NCBI GenBank assembly: GCA_037783545.1
Contig: JBBELK010001594.1
Coordinates: 1 to 64,000 of the forward strand
DNA length: 64,000 nucleotides
Origin: Henricia sp. BOLD:AAB3569
Lineage: Eukaryota; Echinodermata; Asteroidea; Spinulosida; Echinasteridae
Direction of reading: 5' to 3'
Part shown: one piece after another, positions 46,882-58,471 of the stretch
How the letters are laid out: the number at the start of each line of letters is the position of its first letter
Position numbering within the stretch: position 1 is the stretch's first letter
Made by a program: the position numbers and the translations under genes
The notes under the pieces: model-generated
Told to the model about the DNA's origin: nothing
Seen by the model: only the letters and a program-made list of their open reading frames with translations
The model's database searches: none

Positions 46882-49800
46882 TTTTAGAAAAAGGCAATTT
46901 GGTCAAAGTGTGGTCCAAACGTCGGCAAATTTGGAGGTCGAAAAATGTTCCGACGAACTTCAAATTTTACATGCCCTAAACTCTCTATATTGCGGACTTG
47001 TCATAAAAAAATTGACAGACTTTCGCCGGGAAATGGCAGAGACATTTCAAAGTTTAGAAAAAACTGGGTTGAGGCTTCCTGACTGCTCTCACGCAAACCG
47101 TGGCTGTCTGTACACACCTCTTTGGGGTACTCCTGAGTTGTGCGCATGCTCAGTCATTCGGACTGTCGTTAACGCACCGCAGTTTGGCTCGGCAATTTGG
47201 TCAAAGTGTGGTCCAAACGTCGGCAACTTTGGAGGTCGAAAAATGTTCCGACGAACTTCAAATTTTGCATGCCCTAAACTCTCTATATTGCGCACTTGTC
47301 ATAAAAAAATTGACAGACTTTCGCCGGGAAATGGCAGAGAAATTTCAAAGTTTAGAAAAAACTGGGTTGAGGCTTCCTGACTGCTCTCACGCAAACCGTG
47401 GCTGTCTGTACACACCTCTTTGGGGTACTCCTGAGTTGTGCGCATGCTCAGTCATTCGGACTGTCGTTAACGCACCGCAGTTTGGCTCGGCAATTTGGTC
47501 AAAGTGTGGTCCAAACGTCGGCAAATTTGGAGGTCGAAAAATGTTCCGACGAACTTCAAATTTTGCATGCCCTAAACTCTCTATATTGCGCACTTGTCAT
47601 AAAAAATTGACAGACTTTCGCCGGGAAATGGCAGAGAAATTTCAAAGTTTAGAAAAAACTGGGTTGAGGCTTCCTGACTGCTCTCACGCAAACCGTGGCT
47701 GTCTGTACACACCTCTTTGGGGTACTCCTGAGTTGTGCGCATGCTCAGTCATTCGGACTGTCGTTAACGCACCGCAGTTTGGCTCGGCAATTTGGTCAAA
47801 GTGTGGTCCAAACGTCGGCAAATTTGGAGGTCGAAAAATGTTCCGACGAACTTCAAATTTTGCATGCCCTAAACTCTCTATATTGCGCACTTGTCATAAA
47901 AAATTGACAGACTTTCGCCGGGAAATGGCAGAGAAATTTCAAAGTTTAGAAAAAACTGGGTTGAGGCTTCCTGACTGCTCTCACGCAAACCGTGGCTGTC
48001 TGTACACACCTCTTTGGGGTACTCCTGAGTTGTGCGCATGCTCAGTCATTCGGACTGTCGTTAACGCACCGCAGTTTGGCTCGGCAATTTGGTCAAAGTG
48101 TGGTCCAAACGTCGGCAAATTTGGAGGTCGAAAAATGTTCCGACGAACTTCAAATTTTGCATGCCCTAAACTCTCTATATTGCGCACTTGTCATAAAAAA
48201 TTGACAGACTTTCGCCGGAAATGGCAGAGAAATTTCAAAGTTTAGAAAAAACTGGGTTGAGGCTTCCTGACTGCTCTCACGCAAACCGTGGCTGTCTGTA
48301 CACACCTCTTTGGGGTACTCCTGAGTTGTGCGCATGCTCAGTCATTCGGACTGTCGTTAACGCACCGCAGTTTGGCTCGGCAATTTTGTCAAAGTGTGGT
48401 CCAAACGTCGGCAAATTTGGAGGTCGAAAAATGTTCCGACGAACTTCAAATTTTGCATGCCCTAAACTCTCTATATTGCGCACTTGTCATAAAAAATTGA
48501 CAGACTTTCGCCGGGAAGTGGCAGAGAAATTTCAAAGTTTAGAAAAAACTGGGTTGAGGCTTCCTGACTGCTCTCACGCAAACCGTGGCTGTCTGTACAC
48601 ACCTCTTTGGGGTACTCCTGAGTTGTGCGCATGCTCAGTCATTCGGACTGTCGTTAACGCACCGCAGTTTGGCTCGGCAATTTGGTCAAAGTGTGGTCCA
48701 AACGTCGGCAAATTTGGAGGTCGAAAAATGTTCCGACGAACTTCAAATTTTGCATGCCCTAAACTCTCTATATTGCGCACTTGTCATAAAAAAATTGACA
48801 GACTTTCGCCGGGAAATGGCAGAGAAATTTCAAAGTTTAGAAAAAACTGGGTTGAGGCTTCCTGACTGCTCTCACGCAAACCGTGGCTGTCTGTACACAC
48901 CTCTTTGGGGTACTCCTGAGTTGTGCGCATGCTCAGTCATTCGGACTGTCGTTAACGCACCGCAGTTTGGCTCGGCAATTTGGTCAAAGTGTGGTCCAAA
49001 CGTCGGCAAATTTGGAGGTCGAAAAATGTTCCGACGAACTTCAAGTTTTGCATGCCCTAAACTCTCTATATTGCGCACTTGTCATAAAAAAATTGACAGA
49101 CTTTCGCTGGGAAATGGCAGAGACATTTCAAAGTTTAGAAAAAACTGGGTTGAGGCTTCCTGACTGCTCTCACGCAAACCGTGGCTGTCTGTACACACCT
49201 CTTCGGGGTACTCCTGAGTTGTGCGCATGCTCAGTCATTCGGACTGTCGTTAACGCACCGCAGTTTGGCTCGGCAATTTGGTCAAAGTGTGGTCCAAACG
49301 TCGGCAACTTTGGAGGTCGAAAAATGTTCCGACGAACTTCAAATTGTGCATGCCCTAAACTCTCTATATTGCGCACTTGTCATAAAAAAATTGACAGACT
49401 TTCGCCGGGAAATGGCAGAGAAATTTCAAAGTTTAGAAAAAACTGGGTTGAGGCTTCCTGACTGCTCTCACGCAAACCGTGGCTGTCTGTACACACCTCT
49501 TTGGGGTACTCCTGAGTTGTGCGCATGCTCAGTCATTCGGACTGTCGTTAACGCACCGCAGTTTGGCTCGGCAATTTGGTCAAAGTGTGGTCCAAACGTC
49601 GGCAAATTTGGAGGTCGAAAAATGTTCCGACGAACTTCAAATTTTGCATGCCCTAAACTCTCTATATTGCGCACTTGTCATAAAAAATTGACAGACTTTC
49701 GCCGGGAAATGGCAGAGAAATTTCAAAGTTTAGAAAAAACTGGGTTGAGGCTTCCTGACTGCTCTCACGCAAACCGTGGCTGTCTGTACACACCTCTTTG

Positions 49801-51527
49801 GGGTACTCCTGAGTTGTGCGCATGCTCAGTCATTCGGACTGTCGTTAACGCACCGCAGTTTGGCTCGGCAATTTGGTCAAAGTGTGGTCCAAACGTCGGC
49901 AAATTTGGAGGTCGAAAAATGTTCCGACGAACTTCAAATTTTGCATGCCCTAAACTCTCTATATTGCGCACTTGTCATAAAAAAATTGACAGACTTTCGC
50001 CGGGAAATGGCAGAGAAATTTCAAAGTTTAGAAAAAACTTGGTTGAGGCTTCCTGACTGCTCTCACGCAAACCGTGGCTGTCTGTACACACCTCTTTGGG
50101 GTACTCCTGAGTTGTGCGCATGCTCAGTCATTCGGACTGTCGTTAACGCACCGCAGTTTGGCTCGGCAATTTTGTCAAAGTGTGGTCCAAACGTCGGCAA
50201 ATTTGGAGGTCGAAAAATGTTCCGACGAACTTCAAGTTTTGCATGCCCTAAACTCTCTATATTGCGCACTTGTCATAAAAAAATTGACAGACTTTCGCTG
50301 GGAAATGGCAGAGACATTTCAAAGTTTAGAAAAAACTGGGTTGAGGCTTCCTGACTGCTCTTACGCAAACCGTGGCTGTCTGTACACACCTCTTTGGGGT
50401 ACTCCTGAGTTGTGCGCATGCTCAGTCATTCGGACTGTCGTTAACGCACCGCAGTTTGGCTCGGCAATTTGGTCAAAGTGTGGTCCAAACGTCGGCAAAT
50501 TTGGAGGTCGAAAAATGTTCCGACGAACTTCAAATTTTGCATGCCCTAAACTCTCTATATTGCGCACTTGTCATAAAAAATTGACAGACTTTCGCCGGAA
50601 ATGGCAGAGAAATTTCAAAGTTTAGAAAAAACTGGGTTGAGGCTTCCTGACTGCTCTCACGCAAACCGTGGCTGTCTGTACACACCTCCTTGGGGTACTC
50701 CTGAGTTGTGCGCATGCTCAGTCATTCGGACTGTCGTTAACGCACCGCAGTTTGGCTCGGCAATTTTGTCAAAGTGTGGTCCAAACGTCGGCAAATTTGG
50801 AGGTCGAAAAATGTTCCGACGAACTTCAAATTTTGCATGCCCTAAACTCTCTATATTGCGCACTTGTCATAAAAAATTGACAGACTTTCGCCGGGAAATG
50901 GCAGAGAAATTTCAAAGTTTAGAAAAAACTGGGTTGAGGCTTCCTGACTGCTCTCACGCAAACCGTGGCTGTCTGTACACACCTCTTTGGGGTACTCCTG
51001 AGTTGTGCGCATGCTCAGTCATTCGGACTGTCGTTAACGCACCGCAGTTTGGCTCGGCAATTTGGTCAAAGTGTGGTCCAAACGTCGGCAAATTTGGAGG
51101 TCGAAAAATGTTCCGACGAACTTCAAATTTTGCATGCCCTAAACTCTCTATATTGCGCACTTGTCATAAAAAATTGACAGACTTTCGCCGGAAATGGCAG
51201 AGAAATTTCAAAGTTTAGAAAAAACTGGGTTGAGGCTTCCTGACTGCTCTCACGCAAACCGTGGCTGTCTGTACACACCTCTTTGGGGTACTCCTGAGTT
51301 GTGCGCATGCTCAGTCATTCGGACTGTCGTTAACGCACCGCAGTTTGGCTCGGCAATTTGGTCAAAGTGTGGTCCAAACGTCGGCAAATTTGGAGGTCGA
51401 AAAATGTTCCGACGAACTTCAAATTTTGCATGCCCTAAACTCTCTATATTGCGCACTTGTCATAAAAAAATTGACAGACTTTCGCCGGGAAATGGCAGAG
51501 AAATTTCAAAGTTTAGAAAAAACTGGG

Positions 51528-53014
51528 TTGAGGCTTCCTGACTGCTCTCACGCAAACCGTGGCTGTCTGTACACACCTCTTTGGGGTACTCCTGAGTTGT
51601 GCGCATGCTCAGTCATTCGGACTGTCGTTAACGCACCGCAGTTTGGCTCGGCAATTTGGTCAAAGTGTGGTCCAAACGTCGGCAAATTTGGAGGTCGAAA
51701 AATGTTCCGACGAACTTCAAGTTTTGCATGCCCTAAACTCTCTATATTGCGCACTTGTCATAAAAAATTGACAGACTTTCGCTGGGAAATGGCAGAGACA
51801 TTTCAAAGTTTAGAAAAAACTGGGTTGAGGCTTCCTGACTGCTCTTACGCAAACCGTGGCTGTCTGTACACACCTCTTTGGGGTACTCCTGAGTTGTGCG
51901 CATGCTCAGTCATTCGGACTGTCGTTAACGCACCGCAGTTTGGCTCGGCAATTTGGTCAAAGTGTGGTCCAAACGTCGGCAACTTTGGAGGTCGAAAAAT
52001 GTTCCGACGAACTTCAAATTTTGCATGCCCTAAACTCTCTATATTGCGCACTTGTCATAAAAAAATTGACAGACTTTCGCCGGGAAATGGCAGAGAAATT
52101 TCAAAGTTTAGAAAAAACTGGGTTGAGGCTTCCTGACTGCTCTCACGCAAACCGTGGCTGTCTGTACACACCTCTTTGGGGTACTCCTGAGTTGTGCGCA
52201 TGCTCAGTCATTCGGACTGTCGTTAACGCACCGCAGTTTGGCTCGGCAATTTGGTCAAAGTGTGGTCCAAACGTCGGCAACTTTGGAGGTCGAAAAATGT
52301 TCCGACGAACTTCAAATTTTGCATGCCCTAAACTCTCTATATTGCGCACTTGTCATAAAAAAATTGACAGACTTTCGCCGGGAAATGGCAGAGAAATTTC
52401 AAAGTTTAGAAAAAACTGGGTTGAGGCTTCCTGACTGCTCTCACGCAAACCGTGGCTGTCTGTACACACCTCTTTGGGGTACTCCTGAGTTGTGCGCATG
52501 CTCAGTCATTCGGACTGTCGTTAACGCACCGCAGTTTGGCTCGGCAATTTGGTCAAAGTGTGGTCCAAACGTCGGCAAATTTGGAGGTCGAAAAATGTTC
52601 CGACGAACTTCAAATTTTGCATGCCCTAAACTCTCTATATTGCGCACTTGTCATAAAAAATTGACAGACTTTCGCCGGAAATGGCAGAGAAATTTCAAAG
52701 TTTAGAAAAAACTGGGTTGAGGCTTCCTGACTGCTCTCACGCAAACCGTGGCTGTCTGTACACACCTCTTTGGGGTACTCCTGAGTTGTGCGCATGCTCA
52801 GTCATTCGGACTGTCGTTAACGCACCGCAGTTTGGCTCGGCAATTTGGTCAAAGTGTGGTCCAAACGTCGGCAAATTTGGAGGTCGAAAAATGTTCCGAC
52901 GAACTTCAAATTTTGCATGCCCTAAACTCTCTATATTGCGCACTTGTCATAAAAAAATTGACAGACTTTCGCCGGGAAATGGCAGAGAAATTTCAAAGTT
53001 TAGAAAAAACTGGG
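51528..53014 (+). repeat. 5-monomer higher-order repeat (1,487 bp), copy 1
   Basis: Order: the acttcaagttttg monomer with tttcgctggg; the ctgctcttacgc monomer with gtcggcaactttgg; a second gtcggcaactttgg monomer; the tttcgccggaaatgg monomer; a consensus-like monomer with A7. Repeats at 53015 and 54502. Confidence 0.92.
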
Positions 53015-54501
53015 TTGAGGCTTCCTGACTGCTCTCACGCAAACCGTGGCTGTCTGTACACACCTCTTTGGGGTACTCCTGAGTTGTGCGCATGCTCAGT
53101 CATTCGGACTGTCGTTAACGCACCGCAGTTTGGCTCGGCAATTTGGTCAAAGTGTGGTCCAAACGTCGGCAAATTTGGAGGTCGAAAAATGTTCCGACGA
53201 ACTTCAAGTTTTGCATGCCCTAAACTCTCTATATTGCGCACTTGTCATAAAAAATTGACAGACTTTCGCTGGGAAATGGCAGAGACATTTCAAAGTTTAG
53301 AAAAAACTGGGTTGAGGCTTCCTGACTGCTCTTACGCAAACCGTGGCTGTCTGTACACACCTCTTTGGGGTACTCCTGAGTTGTGCGCATGCTCAGTCAT
53401 TCGGACTGTCGTTAACGCACCGCAGTTTGGCTCGGCAATTTGGTCAAAGTGTGGTCCAAACGTCGGCAACTTTGGAGGTCGAAAAATGTTCCGACGAACT
53501 TCAAATTTTGCATGCCCTAAACTCTCTATATTGCGCACTTGTCATAAAAAAATTGACAGACTTTCGCCGGGAAATGGCAGAGAAATTTCAAAGTTTAGAA
53601 AAAACTGGGTTGAGGCTTCCTGACTGCTCTCACGCAAACCGTGGCTGTCTGTACACACCTCTTTGGGGTACTCCTGAGTTGTGCGCATGCTCAGTCATTC
53701 GGACTGTCGTTAACGCACCGCAGTTTGGCTCGGCAATTTGGTCAAAGTGTGGTCCAAACGTCGGCAACTTTGGAGGTCGAAAAATGTTCCGACGAACTTC
53801 AAATTTTGCATGCCCTAAACTCTCTATATTGCGCACTTGTCATAAAAAAATTGACAGACTTTCGCCGGGAAATGGCAGAGAAATTTCAAAGTTTAGAAAA
53901 AACTGGGTTGAGGCTTCCTGACTGCTCTCACGCAAACCGTGGCTGTCTGTACACACCTCTTTGGGGTACTCCTGAGTTGTGCGCATGCTCAGTCATTCGG
54001 ACTGTCGTTAACGCACCGCAGTTTGGCTCGGCAATTTGGTCAAAGTGTGGTCCAAACGTCGGCAAATTTGGAGGTCGAAAAATGTTCCGACGAACTTCAA
54101 ATTTTGCATGCCCTAAACTCTCTATATTGCGCACTTGTCATAAAAAATTGACAGACTTTCGCCGGAAATGGCAGAGAAATTTCAAAGTTTAGAAAAAACT
54201 GGGTTGAGGCTTCCTGACTGCTCTCACGCAAACCGTGGCTGTCTGTACACACCTCTTTGGGGTACTCCTGAGTTGAGCGCATGCTCAGTCATTCGGACTG
54301 TCGTTAACGCACCGCAGTTTGGCTCGGCAATTTGGTCAAAGTGTGGTCCAAACGTCGGCAAATTTGGAGGTCGAAAAATGTTCCGACGAACTTCAAATTT
54401 TGCATGCCCTAAACTCTCTATATTGCGCACTTGTCATAAAAAAATTGACAGACTTTCGCCGGGAAATGGCAGAGAAATTTCAAAGTTTAGAAAAAACTGG
54501 G
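53015..54501 (+). repeat. 5-monomer higher-order repeat (1,487 bp), copy 2
   Basis: Same ordered markers as 51528-53014. One private change, gagttgagcgc near 54275. Confidence 0.92.
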
Positions 54502-55097
54502 TTGAGGCTTCCTGACTGCTCTCACGCAAACCGTGGCTGTCTGTACACACCTCTTTGGGGTACTCCTGAGTTGTGCGCATGCTCAGTCATTCGGACTGTC
54601 GTTAACGCACCGCAGTTTGGCTCGGCAATTTGGTCAAAGTGTGGTCCAAACGTCGGCAAATTTGGAGGTCGAAAAATGTTCCGACGAACTTCAAGTTTTG
54701 CATGCCCTAAACTCTCTATATTGCGCACTTGTCATAAAAAAATTGACAGACTTTCGCTGGGAAATGGCATAGACATTTCAAAGTTTAGAAAAAACTGGGT
54801 TGAGGCTTCCTGACTGCTCTTACGCAAACCGTGGCTGTCTGTACACACCTCTTTGGGGTACTCCTGAGTTGTGCGCATGCTCAGTCATTCGGACTGTCGT
54901 TAACGCACCGCAGTTTGGCTCGGCAATTTGGTCAAAGTGTGGTCCAAACGTCGGCAACTTTGGAGGTCGAAAAATGTTCCGACGAACTTCAAATTTTGCA
55001 TGCCCTAAACTCTCTATATTGCGCACTTGTCATAAAAAAATTGACAGACTTTCGCCGGGAAATGGCAGAGAAATTTCAAAGTTTAGAAAAAACTGGG
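54502..55097 (+). repeat. 5-monomer higher-order repeat, partial copy 3
   Basis: The first two monomers of the 1,487-bp unit (acttcaagttttg; ctgctcttacgc with gtcggcaactttgg). The series then breaks off into consensus-like monomers. A private change is ggaaatggcatag near 54768. Confidence 0.88.
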
Positions 55098-56958
55098 TTG
55101 AGGCTTCCTGACTGCTCTCACGCAAACCGTGGCTGTCTGTACACACCTCTTTGGGGTACTCCTGAGTTGTGCGCATGCTCAGTCATTCGGACTGTCGTTA
55201 ACGCACCGCAGTTTGGCTCGGCAATTTGGTCAAAGTGTGGTCCAAACGTCGGCAAATTTGGAGGTCGAAAAATGTTCCGACGAACTTCAAATTTTGCATG
55301 CCCTAAACTCTCTATATTGCGCACTTGTCATAAAAAAATTGACAGACTTTCGCCGGGAAATGGCAGAGAAATTTCAAAGTTTAGAAAAAACTGGGTTGAG
55401 GCTTCCTGACTGCTCTCACGCAAACCGTGGCTGTCTGTACACACCTCTTTGGGGTACTCCTGAGTTGTGCGCATGCTCAGTCATTCGGACTGTCGTTAAC
55501 GCACCGCAGTTTGGCTCGGCAATTTGGTCAAAGTGTGGTCCAAACGTCGGCAAATTTGGAGGTCGAAAAATGTTCCGACGAACTTCAAATTTTGCATGCC
55601 CTAAACTCTCTATATTGCGCACTTGTCATAAAAAATTGACAGACTTTCGCCGGGAAATGGCAGAGAAATTTCAAAGTTTAGAAAAAAACTGGGTTGAGGC
55701 TTCCTGACTGCTCTCACGCAAACCGTGGCTGTCTGTACACACCTCTTTGGGGTACTCCTGAGTTGTGCGCATGCTCAGTCATTCGGACTGTCGTTAACGC
55801 ACCGCAGTTTGGCTCGGCAATTTGGTCAAAGTGTGGTCCAAACGTCGGCAAATTTGGAGGTCGAAAAATTTTCCGACGAACTTCAAATTTTGCATGCCCT
55901 AAACTCTCTATATTGCGCACTTGTCATAAAAAATTGACAGACTTTCGCCGGGAAATGGCAGAGAAATTTCAAAGTTTAGAAAAAACTGGGTTGAGGCTTC
56001 CTGACTGCTCTCACGCAAACCGTGGCTGTCTGTACACACCTCTTTGGGGTACTCCTGAGTTATGCGCATGCTCAGTCATTCGGACTGTCGTTAACGCACC
56101 GCAGTTTGGCTCGGCAATTTGGTCAAAGTGTGGTCCAAACGTCGGCAAATTTGGAGGTCGAAAAATGTTCCGACGAACTTCAAATTTTGCATGCCCTAAA
56201 CTCTCTATATTGCGCACTTGTCATAAAAAATTGACAGACTTTCGCCGGGAAATGGCAGAGAAATTTCAAAGTTTAGAAAAAAATGGGTTGAGGCTTCCTG
56301 ACTGCTCTCACGCAAACCGTGGCTGTCTGTACACACCTCTTTGGGGTACTCCTGGGTTGTGCGCATGCTCAGTCATTCGGACTGTCGTTAACGCACCGCA
56401 GTTTGGCTCGGCAATTTGGTCAAAGTGTGGTCCAAACGTCGGCAAATTTGGAGGTCGAAAAATGTTCCGACGAACTTCAAATTTTGCATGCCCTAAACTC
56501 TCTATATTGCACACTTGTCATAAAAAATTGACAGACTTTCGCCGGGAAATGGCAGAGAAATTTCAAAGTTTAGAAAAAACTGGGTTGAGGCTTCCTGACT
56601 GCTCTCACGCAAACCGTGGCTGTCTGTACACACCTCTTTGGGGTACTCCTGAGTTGTGCGCATGCTCAGTCATTCGGACTGTCGTTAACGCACCGCAGTT
56701 TGGCTCGGCAATTTGGTCAAAGTGTGGTCCAAACGTCGGCAAATTTGGAGGTCGAAAAATGTTCCGACGAACTTCAAATTTTGCATGCCCTAAACTCTCT
56801 ATATTGCGCACTTGTCATACAAAATTGACAGACTTTCGCCGGGAAATGGCAGAGAAATTTCAAAGTTTAGAAAAAAACTGGGTTGAGGCTTCCTGACTGC
56901 TCTCACGCAAACCGTGGCTGTCTGTACACACCTCTTTGGGGTACTCTTGAGTTGTGCG

Positions 56959-56972
56959 CATGCTCAGTCATT
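56959..56972 (+). other. Target-site duplication, left of SINE C
   Basis: catgctcagtcatt, repeated exactly at 57263-57276 on the other side of the element. It is ordinary monomer sequence (positions 77-90), as expected when a retroposon lands in the array. Confidence 0.9.
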
Positions 56973-57028
56973 GGGGCGGTCGGGTTGGCGTACGGGTTCT
57001 TTCCTCGCCTTTCACCTATGGGGTCCCG

Positions 57029-57039
57029 GGTTCGAATCC
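57029..57039 (+). promoter_or_regulatory. Pol III B box of SINE C
   Basis: ggttcgaatcc fits the GGTTCGANTCC consensus exactly. It lies 33 bases after the A-box-like element, a normal spacing for an internal type 2 promoter. The T-arm around it has one G-G mismatch in its five-pair stem. Confidence 0.85.
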
Positions 57040-57201
57040 GGGGCGTGTATGTGGATTGGGTTTGCAGTCCCTACTTGACCGCGTGGGTTTTCCCCTCGGG
57101 CATTTCTCTGGGGGTTTTCCTCCCACTTCTAAAACTGCAACTTCTTCTTCGTCATCTCAAGTTGATAATATAGTATAGTTAAAGCTAAAACCGTATAGTT
57201 G

Positions 57202-57236
57202 ATGGCATAAAGGGCCTTAGTTGCCGAAGATGCCAT
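57202..57236 (+). other. 3' hairpin of SINE C
   Basis: atggcat (57202-57208) and atgccat (57230-57236) can pair as a 7-bp stem around a 21-base loop, just before the (CAA)6 tail. This is where a LINE-related 3' recognition structure would lie. That role is inference. Confidence 0.5.
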
Positions 57237-57262
57237 AAAATATACAACAACAACAACAACAA

Positions 57263-57276
57263 CATGCTCAGTCATT
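57263..57276 (+). other. Target-site duplication, right of SINE C
   Basis: Exact copy of 56959-56972, after which the monomer continues as cggactgtcg. Confidence 0.9.
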
Positions 57277-58153
57277 CGGACTGTCGTTAACGCACCGCAG
57301 TTTGGCTCGGCAATTTGGTCAAAGTGTGGTCCAAACGTCGGCAAATTTGGAGGTCGAAAAATGTTCCGACGAACTTCAAATTTTGCATGCCCTAAACTCT
57401 CTATATTGCGCACTTGTCATAAAAAATTGACAGACTTTCGCCGGGAAATGGCAGAGAAATTTCAAAGTTTAGAAAAAACTGGGTTGAGGCTTCCTGACTG
57501 CTCTCACGCAAACCGTGGCTGTCTGTACACACCTCTTTGGGGTACTCCTGAGTTGTGCGCATGCTCAGTCATTCGGACTGTCGTTAACGCACCGCAGTTT
57601 GGCTCGGCAATTTGGTCAAAGTGTGGTCCAAACGTCGGCAAATTTGGAGGTCGAAAAATGTTCCGACGAACTTCAAATTTTGCATGCCCTAAACTCTCTA
57701 TATTGCGCACTTGTCATAAACAATTAACAGAGTTTCGCCGGGAAATGGCAGAGAAATTTCAAAGTTTATAAAAAAATGGGTTGAGGCTTCCTGACTGCTC
57801 TCACGCAAACCGTGGCTGTCTGTACACACCTCTTTGGGGTACTCCTGAGTTGTGCGCATGCTCAGTCATTCGGACTGTCGTTAACGCACCGCAGTTTGGC
57901 TCTGCAATTTGGTCAAAGTGTGGTCCAAACGTCGGCAAATTTGGAGGTCGAAAAATGTTCCGACGAACTTCAAATTTTGCATGCCCTAAACTCTCTATAT
58001 TGCGCACTTGTCATAAAAAATTGACAGACTTTCGCCGGGAAATGGCAGAGAAATTTCAAAGTTTAGAAAAAACTGGGTTGAGGCTTCCTGACTGCTCTCA
58101 CGCAAACCGTGGCTGTCTGTACACACCTCTTTGGGGTACTCCTGAGTTGTGCG

Positions 58154-58167
58154 CATGCTCAGTCATT
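58154..58167 (+). other. Target-site duplication, left of SINE D
   Basis: catgctcagtcatt, the same 14 bases and the same monomer phase as at SINE C. Confidence 0.9.
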
Positions 58168-58457
58168 GGGGCGGTCGGGTTGGCGTACGGGTTCTTTCCT
58201 AGCCTTTCACCTATGGGGTCCCGGGTTCGAATCCGGGGCGTGTATGTGGATTGGGTTTGCAGTCCCTACTTGACCGCGTGGGTTTTCCCCTCGGGCATTT
58301 CTCTGGGGGTTTTCCTCCCACTTCTAAAACTGCAACTTCTTCTTCGTCATCTCAAGTTGATAATATAGTATAGTTAAAGCTAAAACCGTATAGTTGATGG
58401 CATAAAGGGCCTCAGTTGCCGAAGATGCCATAAAATATACAACAACAACAACAACAA
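58168..58457 (+). mobile_element. SINE D: second copy of the SINE (290 bp)
   Basis: Same length and orientation, the same (CAA)6 tail and the same target-site duplication as SINE C, 1,195 bp downstream. I see two substitutions between them (ctcgcc/ctagcc and gccttag/gcctcag). B box at 58224-58234, A-box-like at 58180-58191, conserved core at 58277-58321. Because target site and tail are identical, this is a duplicated insertion and not a second transposition. Confidence 0.88.
58224..58234 (+). promoter_or_regulatory. Pol III B box of SINE D
   Basis: ggttcgaatcc, an exact consensus match as in SINE C. Confidence 0.85.
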
Positions 58458-58471
58458 CATGCTCAGTCATT
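58458..58471 (+). other. Target-site duplication, right of SINE D
   Basis: catgctcagtcatt, an exact copy of 58154-58167. Confidence 0.9.

Larger units (their letters stand above)
46188..46892 (+). mobile_element. Insert B: second copy of the composite element (705 bp)
   Basis: Same element, same orientation and same monomer phase as insert A. It has 26 bases after ttctttcc (between two ctttcc copies) and 10 bases after acacgat (cgaccaagat) that A lacks, and I count four substitutions in the shared 669 bases. Identical right-hand junction (tttagaaaaaggcaatttgg). The satellite to its right carries ttttacatgcc and attgcggac, as at 33317, 34208 and 38098, unlike the satellite right of A. A and B are therefore copies of one insertion, spread by array duplication rather than by two transpositions. 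Confidence 0.85.
46893..56972 (+). repeat. Satellite array block 3 (about 34 monomers)
   Basis: Same monomer and orientation. Typical variants are gtcggcaactttgg, acttcaagttttg with tttcgctggg and gagacattt, ctgctcttacgc, and a lost G in tttcgccggaaatgg (near 48215, 50597, 51189, 52676, 54163). Ends at SINE C, in monomer position 90. Confidence 0.98.
56973..57262 (+). mobile_element. SINE C: tRNA-derived SINE with (CAA)6 tail (290 bp)
   Basis: Full-looking SINE flanked by a perfect 14-bp target-site duplication. Parts in order: tRNA-related head with an A-box-like ttggcgtacggg (56985-56996) and an exact B box ggttcgaatcc (57029-57039); a central segment at 57082-57126 (cgtgggttttcc ... ttttcctcccac) like the conserved core of V-type and related animal SINEs; an AT-rich 3' body with a 7-bp hairpin; and (CAA)6 at 57245-57262. 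SINEs are transcribed by Pol III and copied by a partner LINE. Superfamily naming is from memory and needs a library search. Confidence 0.88.
57263..58167 (+). repeat. Satellite segment between SINEs C and D (three monomers plus 14 bp)
   Basis: 905 bp = 3 x 297 + 14. The segment has private changes near 57721 (cataaacaattaacagag), gtttataaaaaaatggg near 57765 and ggctctgcaa near 57899. The gacagagtttcgcc and aaaaaaatggg features recur 1,195 bp later, after SINE D. Confidence 0.95.

Noticed and set aside
56973..57060. A genuine tRNA gene
   Set aside because: The B box is exact, but the T-stem has a mismatch, I could not form acceptor and anticodon stems, and the sequence continues into a SINE body with a (CAA) tail and target duplications.
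57245..57262. (CAA)6 as an independent microsatellite
   Set aside because: It lies exactly between the SINE body and the target-site duplication in both copies, so it is the SINE tail.
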